A DNA stretch of 49,644 nt, taken from assembly GCA_902769875.1 (NCBI GenBank), contig CACXQV010000037.1, positions 1 through 49,644 on the forward strand, in the 5' to 3' direction. Numbering within the stretch: the stretch's first letter is position 1; each line of letters starts with the position of its first letter. Shown here in pieces: positions 41,257 through 47,909 of the stretch. Under the pieces are notes generated by a model. It did no database searches, had not been told where the DNA came from, and saw only the letters and a list, made by a program, of their open reading frames with translations. The DNA is from an uncultured Bacteroidia bacterium (lineage in GTDB: Bacteria; Bacteroidota; Bacteroidia; Bacteroidales; F082). The position numbers and the translations under genes are program-made.

Positions 41257-42264
41257 TTATTCTATTTTTCGGATATTGCCACTAATCAACCGCTTCAATT
41301 CTTCTTCGGTGGGCATATACAATTTGTATTGTGAGGCAAAGAGTTGTCGGCTTTCGGCCAGCATGGAATACTGCACCACCGTTTCATCATTTTGTGAACA
41401 GAGTATGATGCCAATGGTGGGATTGTCGGTATCGGTGCGCTTCTGTTTCTCATAAAGCCTCACGTACAAGTCCATCTGTCCCACATCCTGCGGCGTAAGC
41501 GTACCTATCTTCAAGTCTATCAGCACAAAGCATTTGAGCAGATAGTTGTAGAACACCAAATCAATGTAATAGTGTTTTCCCGCCTCGGTGGTGATGCGTT
41601 GCTGGCGTGCCACAAACGAAAATCCTTTGCCCAATTCGAGCAGGAAATCCTGTAGGCGGTTGATCAAAGCCGATTCCAAATCAACCTCCAAATAATCTTT
41701 GTTTTCTTTCAGGTCAAGAAATTCAAGGATATAAGGGTCTTTCAGAATTTCAGACGGTGAAATCGGTGTATTGTTGTTCTCTGTCTCATGTTTTACGATG
41801 TCTTTGTTCTGGCTGGCAAGCAACCGTTGATAGTAGAAAGAATTGATTTGCCGCTCCAACTGCCTTACACTCCACGCACATTCAACAGCCTCTTTCAAAT
41901 AAAATGTTCTTGCATCCTCGTTTTCAACACGCATCAATAGTCGGTAATGCGACCAACTTAATTCACTACACAGTGTGTAGCGAATTGGAAAAGCAAGATA
42001 AAACTGCCTGAAATTCCGCAAGTTGGGTACACTAAATCCTTTTCCAAAATCTAAAGTCAACTCTTTCGCAAGATTTTCGATAAGGTATTTCCCATATTCA
42101 GCACGGTTGCTGCCGTTTTGCTCCTCTTCCACAATGCGACGACCTATCTCCCAATAAGTAATGACCATCGCCGTGTTCACACTGCGCACTACATGCTGCC
42201 GCGCCTCGTTAATCAAGGCTTTGATGTCGCTAATGAAATCTCTGTTTTCAACTATATCTGCCAT
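41257..42264 (-). CDS. DUF1016 PDDEXK-nuclease protein, copy between hsdR and hsdS
   Basis: A 335-aa protein related to, but clearly different from, the copy at 38926. The DUF1016_N domain (VNTAMVITYWEIGRRIVEEEQ, FSVPNLRNFRQFYLAFP, LSWSHYRLLMRV) is followed by a PD-(D/E)xK domain (GKGFSFVARQQRI, HYYIDLVFYNYLLKCFVLID, LKIGTLTPQDVGQMDLYVR, TIGIILCSQND). The stop is 2 bp from the hsdS start. It may guard, load or replace a nuclease step of the R-M complex; nothing in the sequence decides this. Confidence 0.88.
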   Translation of the reverse strand: MADIVENRDFISDIKALINEARQHVVRSVNTAMVITYWEIGRRIVEEEQNGSNRAEYGKYLIENLAKELTLDFGKGFSVPNLRNFRQFYLAFPIRYTLCSELSWSHYRLLMRVENEDARTFYLKEAVECAWSVRQLERQINSFYYQRLLASQNKDIVKHETENNNTPISPSEILKDPYILEFLDLKENKDYLEVDLESALINRLQDFLLELGKGFSFVARQQRITTEAGKHYYIDLVFYNYLLKCFVLIDLKIGTLTPQDVGQMDLYVRLYEKQKRTDTDNPTIGIILCSQNDETVVQYSMLAESRQLFASQYKLYMPTEEELKRLISGNIRKIE

Positions 42265-42299
42265 TTATCAGTATTTTTATCGGTAATTATATCGGTATT

Positions 42300-45290
42300 T
42301 TATTCCTCATACGCCTTCAATCCCGAAATCTCTTGCCCAGGTACCAAGCGTTTCAGCAACGGCACAAGGTCATTCATCAGTTCGGTCTCTTTCCGGGTGC
42401 GGTCGCGCCAACCCAAATCAAGGGGTTCAAGCAAGTCGTTCAATTTTTCGCCATCGAAAATCTTGCGATCTACAATGTCGTCCACAAAAGCCTGCAACGA
42501 GGCCACACTCAAACCATGTTTTTCAGCAATGGCCATCAACTCTTTGGCATATTTCTCCGTTTTGAAGACCTCGTATCCTTCCTTGATTTCGTGCTGCGTG
42601 CGGCCGTTCACGCCATCGAGACTGTCAATGTAGGCGATAATGTCTTCACGGTCATCAAGCAGATTGGCACTCGAACGAATCAAGTTGACCAATTCCTCTT
42701 TGGTCATCTTCCACTTGGCTGGCTGACCCATGCACTTGGAAATCAATTCCATGATATAGTCGTAGTCGATCATGGCCGAGGCGAACAAGACAAACTCAAA
42801 ATCGAGTTCCTCTACCTCATTCGGGACAGCGGTACCAGTTTTCTCTCGTCTCGTTTTCAGTTCGCGGGCAATGTCAAGATACGCCCCACGGAAGGCACGC
42901 AAATCATCCTCCGTAAAACCATAAGGGGCTTGTGCCTCTGCCGCAACAATTGGAGCGTTCTCATCCTCAATTTCCACGAGGTCAGTATATTGGTCGAGTT
43001 GTGTTTTGAGTCGCTGCACTTCCTTAAAGCATACGATGAAACCCGCTTTGGCATCATCACCTTTCAGATTGAACACATCCTCCGCCTTGAAATCAAGATG
43101 GTGGCGCGTCATGAAATCACGCAAACCATTCACCGCATCAAGATATTTCTTCTTGATGACCGAAGCAGGTTCCACCAACCAAATTTGTCTTGCTTCTTCC
43201 TTCTTCTCCCCAGAGAACAAAGCGATGGCGGTATCCACAGCATCCTGTTGTCCTCGGAAATCAAGGATATTGCCGTAAGGCTTGCTGTCGTTTAGGATAC
43301 GGTTGGTACGCGAAAAAGCCTGCACCAAACCGTGGTATTTCAAGTTTTTGTCCACATAAAGCGTGTTCAGATACTTGGAATCGAAGCCCGTCAACAGCAT
43401 ATCCACTACAATCGTAATGTCTATTTTGTTCTTGTGGGCATAGTCCTTATTACTATATTGCTGGTTCTTGATACGCTGCTGCACATCCTGATAATAGGCA
43501 TCAAACTCGGCCACAGAATGGTTGGTGCCAAACTGTTTGTTGTAATCATCAATGATGGTCATCAACGCGGCCTTTTTCTTGTCAGGTTCTTGCTCGTTGT
43601 CTTTTTGCTCTTGTGGCAAGTCCTCTTGAATCTGTTGGATGTCACGATTACCCTCGGCGGGCGGCGAGAACACGCAAGCAATGTTCAAAGGCTCGTATGT
43701 ATTATCCATCTCTAACTTTTGGGCCTGCATCTCCTTGAACAGATGATAATACTCGATAGCCTCATTGATGGAACCCGTAGCAAGGATGGCGTTGAAACGC
43801 CCGTCGGCGGTGGCTGCACGATGCTTGCCCAAAATGGTACGCACAACCGCCGATTTCTTCACTGTTTCGCCCGCCATGTCTGACTTTTCGGGCTTGAAGT
43901 AATCCACATGGAAACGCAACACATTCCTATCTTCAATGGCATTAGTAATAGTGTAGGCGTGCAGTTCCTTCTGAAAGACATCTTTTGTGGTTTTGTATTT
44001 GGCCTCTTCGCCCGTGATTTGGGTGTAAGTGGCGTTTTCCTCAAAGATGGGTGTCCCCGTGAAGCCAAACAACTGGGCTTTCGGGAAAAACTCCTTAATG
44101 GCCTTATGGTTGTCGCCGAATTGAGAACGATGGCACTCATCGAAGATAAACACCACCCGTTTGTCTCTCAACGGTTTGAGCCTTTCTAAATAGTTACGAC
44201 GATTTTGCGGGTCAAGAGCAATGCCCAATTTTTGAATGGTAGTTACGATAATTTTATCAGCATAATCCTCGGAAAGCATACGGCGGACAAGGGCATCTGT
44301 ATTAGTGTTCTCCTCCACGCAACCCTCTTGGAACTTGTTGAATTCCTCGCGGGTTTGCTTATCGAGGTCTTTGCGGTCCACCACAAAGAGGCATTTCTCA
44401 ATTTCAGGATTGTCTTTCAATAGCGTTGAAGCCTTGAACGAGGTGAGTGTTTTTCCGCTACCCGTAGTATGCCAAATGTAGCCGTTGCCACGGTTCTCGT
44501 TGATGCAACTGACAATCGCCTTCACCGCATAAATCTGATACGGACGCATCATCAACACCTTACGTTCACAAGCCACCAAAACCATATAACGACTAATCAT
44601 CTCACCCAAACGGCACTTTTGCAAAAAAGCATCAGAGAAAGCCTCCAACTCCGTTATTTTCTCATTTTTCTCGTTAGCCCAACGATACACAGGCAAATAC
44701 TTCTCTTCAGCATTGAAATTGAAATGCTCTTTGTTATTGTTGGCGAAATAATAGGTATTATACTGATTGCTAACAATGAACATTTGCATGAAGCACAGCA
44801 GGGAATTGGTGTAACCATTGCCGACATCATTTTTGTAGTCCACAATCTGCTGCATGGCACGGCGCGGACTAACATCCAAGGTCTTCAACTCAATCTGCAC
44901 CACAGGCAAACCGTTAATAAGCAGAATCACATCATACCGTTGAAAACTGTTTCGCGTATTCATGCGCAACTGGTGAATCACCTCGTAATCATTTTTGCAC
45001 CAATCCTTGATGTTCACCAACATATATTGCAATGGCGTTCCATCTTCTCGCATGAAAGTGTTGCGCTCTCGCAACCGCTTCGAAGCATTGAACACATCCG
45101 AATCCGTGATTTCCTCCAACAAACGGGCAAACTCATTATCAGTCAAATGACAACGATTCAAGGCTTGAAACTTCTCACGGAAATTCCGCTCTAATGTAAT
45201 GCGATCGTTGATGTCAGGGCGAAATACGTATTTCAGATTCTCGCTTAAATATCGGATAAACTGTTCTTCTATTTGTTTTTCAAGTGCCAT
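42300..45290 (-). CDS. hsdR: Type I R-M restriction subunit HsdR
   Basis: A 996-aa restriction and translocation subunit. The N-terminal HSDR_N nuclease domain carries RYDVILLINGLPVVQIELKT (the PD-(D/E)xK core). The SF2 motor has Walker A WHTTGSGKTLTSFKAS, FVVDRKDLDKQ, the DEAD-like FDECHRSQFG, LFGFTGTPIFEEN, DMLLTGFDSKYLNTLYVDK and QAFSRTNRI. A helical C-terminal domain follows. The start is ATG 45290 (MALEKQIEEQFIRYL); ATG 45299 is possible. It is the first gene of the operon; its promoter (45312-45319) lies inside the putative tilS remnant. Confidence 0.93.
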   Translation of the reverse strand: MALEKQIEEQFIRYLSENLKYVFRPDINDRITLERNFREKFQALNRCHLTDNEFARLLEEITDSDVFNASKRLRERNTFMREDGTPLQYMLVNIKDWCKNDYEVIHQLRMNTRNSFQRYDVILLINGLPVVQIELKTLDVSPRRAMQQIVDYKNDVGNGYTNSLLCFMQMFIVSNQYNTYYFANNNKEHFNFNAEEKYLPVYRWANEKNEKITELEAFSDAFLQKCRLGEMISRYMVLVACERKVLMMRPYQIYAVKAIVSCINENRGNGYIWHTTGSGKTLTSFKASTLLKDNPEIEKCLFVVDRKDLDKQTREEFNKFQEGCVEENTNTDALVRRMLSEDYADKIIVTTIQKLGIALDPQNRRNYLERLKPLRDKRVVFIFDECHRSQFGDNHKAIKEFFPKAQLFGFTGTPIFEENATYTQITGEEAKYKTTKDVFQKELHAYTITNAIEDRNVLRFHVDYFKPEKSDMAGETVKKSAVVRTILGKHRAATADGRFNAILATGSINEAIEYYHLFKEMQAQKLEMDNTYEPLNIACVFSPPAEGNRDIQQIQEDLPQEQKDNEQEPDKKKAALMTIIDDYNKQFGTNHSVAEFDAYYQDVQQRIKNQQYSNKDYAHKNKIDITIVVDMLLTGFDSKYLNTLYVDKNLKYHGLVQAFSRTNRILNDSKPYGNILDFRGQQDAVDTAIALFSGEKKEEARQIWLVEPASVIKKKYLDAVNGLRDFMTRHHLDFKAEDVFNLKGDDAKAGFIVCFKEVQRLKTQLDQYTDLVEIEDENAPIVAAEAQAPYGFTEDDLRAFRGAYLDIARELKTRREKTGTAVPNEVEELDFEFVLFASAMIDYDYIMELISKCMGQPAKWKMTKEELVNLIRSSANLLDDREDIIAYIDSLDGVNGRTQHEIKEGYEVFKTEKYAKELMAIAEKHGLSVASLQAFVDDIVDRKIFDGEKLNDLLEPLDLGWRDRTRKETELMNDLVPLLKRLVPGQEISGLKAYEE

Positions 45291-45396
45291 TATTACCATA
45301 TTGTGAAAGTGCAAAAATACAAAAAATCCTTTCGTCGCCCTCGGCGATGAGGTTACACCTATTAATATATGCCTTGAATTGGTCAAGCATGGTCAT
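45280..45396 (-). pseudogene. tilS: Putative 5' remnant of a native tilS
   Basis: A 38-codon frame, MTMLDQFKAYINRCNLIAEG then DERIFCIFALS. Compared with the intact TilS (MLEGFQKYNTQHNLIQPNER), the spacing and residues M-L-x-x-F-x-x-Y-...-N-L-I-...-E-R agree, and the general TilS start (F..YI...NL....D.ILLAVSGG) fits even better. Its ATG overlaps the flavin reductase stop as ATGA, so the native gene seems to have been translationally coupled to that gene. Homology is lost after about 45328, where the AT-rich hsdR promoter begins. The identification rests on about 20 codons and is an inference. Confidence 0.55.
45312..45319 (-). promoter_or_regulatory. -7 element of the hsdR operon
   Basis: TATTTTTG on the minus strand, 21 nt before ATG 45290. 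It is the only good promoter seen for hsdR-DUF1016-hsdS-DUF1016-hsdM-tilS, so restriction, modification and tilS may be expressed together. Confidence 0.68.
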
Positions 45397-45959
45397 TTCT
45401 TTTTCTTCACCGAAAAACCAAAGCCGCCGATTTTCTCGCCGAGGCCGTAGTACTTGCCGTGAGAATAGGCCAAAGGCTTGGCGTGATTGAGTTGGAACGC
45501 GCCTGTACCCTTGTCGATGAGTTTTTCCTCCGCATTGACGGCCACCACCTCGGCGATGAACATATCGTGCGAGCCTAATTCCTTCACCTCCACCACCTTG
45601 CACTCGATGCTCAACGGCGATTCGGCTATCAAAGGGGCTTTCACGATTTGGGCAGGCTCGGTGTGCAAGTGCATCTGCTTGAACTTATTGTAGTCGCGGC
45701 CTGAGCGCACACCACACCAGTCCGTGGCAGCGGCCAAGTCCTCCGTCGTCAGGTTGATGACAAACTCCTTGTTTTTTATGATGAGGTTATGCGAATGGCG
45801 TTCCTTGCGGACGGAGATGTAGCACATGGGCGGGTCGGAACAAATCGTTCCCGTCCAGCCGATGGTGATGATATTGTAGTTTTCCTCGCAATCGCCGCAG
45901 GTGACCATCACGGCGGGCAAGGGATAAATCAATGTTCCGGGTTTGAAGGGGATTTTCAT
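45393..45959 (-). CDS. Flavin reductase-like FMN-binding protein
   Basis: A 188-aa split-barrel flavoprotein of the flavin reductase/flavoredoxin family: YPLPAVMVTCGD, NIITIGWTGTICSDPPMCYISVRKERHSH, EFVINLTTEDLA and SPLSIECKVVEV are the usual positions around FMN. It may use or supply reduced flavin in the cytoplasm. Its stop overlaps the ATG of the tilS-like remnant. It is 9 bp after the membrane-protein gene and likely shares its message. Confidence 0.88.
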   Translation of the reverse strand: MKIPFKPGTLIYPLPAVMVTCGDCEENYNIITIGWTGTICSDPPMCYISVRKERHSHNLIIKNKEFVINLTTEDLAAATDWCGVRSGRDYNKFKQMHLHTEPAQIVKAPLIAESPLSIECKVVEVKELGSHDMFIAEVVAVNAEEKLIDKGTGAFQLNHAKPLAYSHGKYYGLGEKIGGFGFSVKKKK

Positions 45960-45968
45960 TGGTATTGT

Positions 45969-46523
45969 TTATGTAATTGCAAAGAAGGCAACATGCACAT
46001 TATGATCAGGTGCCGTTTCCCAAAAGTCATTTCGAAACTCTTCAAAAACATCACTATTGCCCTTTCGCCACTTATACAAAGCAAGCATTGGGACAGATAT
46101 TCGGAAATTCAAATTGTTTCTAACACTTATGTAAAAATTTTGACATCTATTTCTCCCATTCGGATGAAAACTTTTCATGTCCCCCCACTTTATCAACCTA
46201 TACTTAGGATAAATCCTTGAGCCTGACAATCTTGTCTGTTCCAAACCCTCGATGGTTATTTTGAGATTTACTTTCACCTCCGTGATTTTAAAACCAATGA
46301 TAAAAAACAACGCATAAATAACTAAAGGCATAATCCAAACCAACCAATCATCTGTCTCACCAAAATAATCATTAAAAGCCACTATAAAGACAGCAGAAAT
46401 CACCAAACTAAAAAGCATAGAAATAAATAACACCCAACCTCTAGCATACTTCACAATCGTGTATCCTTCGGGTCTCGGGATAGTCTTTTCTTCGTCATCG
46501 GTTTTCTTCTCTTCCTCGCTCAT
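45969..46523 (-). CDS. Two-helix membrane protein of unknown function
   Basis: A 184-aa protein that starts with an acidic cytoplasmic stretch (MSEEEKKTDDEEKTIPRPEG), then two membrane helices (GWVLFISMLFSLVISAVFIV and WLVWIMPLVIYALFFIIGF), then a beta-rich soluble part of about 90 residues (NLKITIEGLEQTRLSGSRIYPKYRLI). The last part looks like a PH-like domain (bPH), as in many small Bacteroidota membrane proteins, but I cannot name a family. The start is ATG 46523, with an exact -7 element at 46544-46551; the longer frame upstream runs over the small ORF on the other strand. Confidence 0.72.
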   Translation of the reverse strand: MSEEEKKTDDEEKTIPRPEGYTIVKYARGWVLFISMLFSLVISAVFIVAFNDYFGETDDWLVWIMPLVIYALFFIIGFKITEVKVNLKITIEGLEQTRLSGSRIYPKYRLIKWGDMKSFHPNGRNRCQNFYISVRNNLNFRISVPMLALYKWRKGNSDVFEEFRNDFWETAPDHNVHVAFFAIT

Positions 46524-46543
46524 CGCTGATGGTTTTACGATTG

Positions 46544-46551
46544 CAAAAATA
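46544..46551 (-). promoter_or_regulatory. -7 element of the membrane protein-flavin reductase operon
   Basis: TATTTTTG on the minus strand, 20 nt before ATG 46523, in the divergent gap shared with the 58-aa ORF. Confidence 0.62.
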
Positions 46552-46592
46552 ATGATTTTCCCTGTCATCTTGCGGAGAATAATTCGTTTTTG

Positions 46593-46600
46593 TATTTTTG
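46593..46600 (+). promoter_or_regulatory. -7 element of the 58-aa ORF
   Basis: TATTTTTG on the plus strand, 20 nt before ATG 46621. Confidence 0.62.
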
Positions 46601-46620
46601 CGCATTGAAAACAAGATACC

Positions 46621-46797
46621 ATGACAATTACAGAAGAAGAACTCCAGCGCATTGTGGCAAGGGCGGTGGAAATTGCTTTAAAGGAAATCAAAGACAGAGA
46701 ACAAACCAGCAAAATTCAAGTAAAACAATTCACGGAAGAAGAACTTGAAGAAGCCATGTGCTTTATGGCCGCTAACAGAGATAAGCAAAACGACTGA
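46621..46797 (+). CDS. 58-aa charged helical small protein
   Basis: A short gene with its own exact -7 promoter and a terminator 24 bp after the stop, which together support it in spite of its size. The product begins MTITEEELQRIVARAVEIAL and ends in AANRDKQND. It is rich in Glu, Lys and Arg and would form two helices split near residue 35 (FTEEELEEAM). There is one Cys (C47). I recognise no family. It is divergent from the membrane-protein gene. It could be a small regulator or a stability factor, but no evidence points to either. Confidence 0.6.
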   Translation: MTITEEELQRIVARAVEIALKEIKDREQTSKIQVKQFTEEELEEAMCFMAANRDKQND

Positions 46798-46820
46798 AAT
46801 ACCGCCATTCCCAACACAAA

Positions 46821-46848
46821 AAAATCCCGCCCAAACGAGCGGGATTTT
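46821..46848. terminator. Bidirectional terminator (58-aa ORF / korB)
   Basis: AAAATCCCGC and GCGGGATTTT form a perfect 10-bp stem around an 8-nt loop. The outer A and T tracts allow it to end both converging transcripts. Confidence 0.88.
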
Positions 46849-46870
46849 CTCATTTCGAAACGTTTATAGT

Positions 46871-47902
46871 TTACTCAATCGTCCAAGTCGAACCGCTGTT
46901 CAGCAGGTCGTCCATGCACTTGATCTTCGAGTTGGCCTTTTCGTTTTCAATGACTTGCACGAGGCTGTCGTTGAAGGTCGGGGCTTTCACATCGCGGATG
47001 ACACCGATGGCCACGGGGAAATGAGGCGGCATCATGTGTGCCAGCATCATGTGGATACCCGTGTCTTCGGTGGTCTTGTCGTGGACGAGAATGTCCTTCT
47101 CGGTGATGCCGTTCTCGCCAATCTTCACCACTTCAAGTTGGTTACCATTCAGACGGATACCCTTGTCGCGGTTCTTGCCGAAGATGAGCGGCTGGCCGTG
47201 GACGCACTTCACTTGCATGTCGTCGCGGACATCCTTGCCGGTGATGTTCTCATGCACACCGTTGGAGAAAATCATGCAGTTTTGCAAGACTTCAGTCACG
47301 GCAATGCCGTCGTGTTTGTACGACTCCCAGAAGATTTCGCTCAACTCCTTCGGGTTGATGTCAACACCACGGGCAAAGAAGGTAGCCTTGGCACCGATGG
47401 CGAGTTCGCCGGGATTGAACGGGTCTTCGTATGTGCCTTGCGGCGAAGTCTTGGTCTTCGTGCCACGGAAAGTGCAGGGCGAGAACTGACCCTTGGTCAT
47501 ACCATAGATACGGTTGTTGAACAGGATCAGGTTGATGTCGATGTTACGACGGCAGGCGTGGATGAAGTGGTTGCCACCGATGGCGGTGCAGTCGCCGTCG
47601 CCAGTGATCATCCACACGCTGAGGTTCGGGTTGGCCAGCTTCACGCCAGTGGCGGCAGCGGCAGCACGACCATGGATGCTATGGAAACCGTATGTATTCA
47701 TATAGTAAGGGAAGCGCGAGGAGCAGCCGATGCCGCTGACGACAACGATGTCTTCCTTCTTCTTACCCAACTTTGGGAAAATGTCTTGAACGGCCTTCAA
47801 GATGGCGTGGTCACCGCAGCCGGGGCACCATTTCACCACTTGATCGCTTGCAAAATCCTCTTTGGTCAGCATGACCTCTTGTTCGATATTCTGATTTTCC
47901 AT
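46871..47902 (-). CDS. korB: 2-oxoglutarate:ferredoxin oxidoreductase, beta subunit
   Basis: A 343-aa thiamine-diphosphate subunit that decarboxylates 2-oxoglutarate to succinyl-CoA with ferredoxin, in both oxidative and reductive use. It shows VVKWCPGCGDHAILKA, SGIGCSSRFPYYMNTYGFHS, HGRAAAAATGVK, and the TPP/Mg motif GDGDCTAIGGNHFIHACRRN with NNRIYGMTKGQ. GGNH and NIDINLILFNN are typical of KorB rather than of pyruvate enzymes. It starts 8 bp after korA. Confidence 0.92.
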   Translation of the reverse strand: MENQNIEQEVMLTKEDFASDQVVKWCPGCGDHAILKAVQDIFPKLGKKKEDIVVVSGIGCSSRFPYYMNTYGFHSIHGRAAAAATGVKLANPNLSVWMITGDGDCTAIGGNHFIHACRRNIDINLILFNNRIYGMTKGQFSPCTFRGTKTKTSPQGTYEDPFNPGELAIGAKATFFARGVDINPKELSEIFWESYKHDGIAVTEVLQNCMIFSNGVHENITGKDVRDDMQVKCVHGQPLIFGKNRDKGIRLNGNQLEVVKIGENGITEKDILVHDKTTEDTGIHMMLAHMMPPHFPVAIGVIRDVKAPTFNDSLVQVIENEKANSKIKCMDDLLNSGSTWTIE

Positions 47903-47909
47903 AGTCGTG

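Noticed and set aside
14837-45960. tRNA or rRNA genes
   Set aside because: I looked for cloverleaf-like GGTTCGA/CCA patterns and for rRNA blocks in the gaps between genes and saw none; a covariance-model scan would be needed to be certain.
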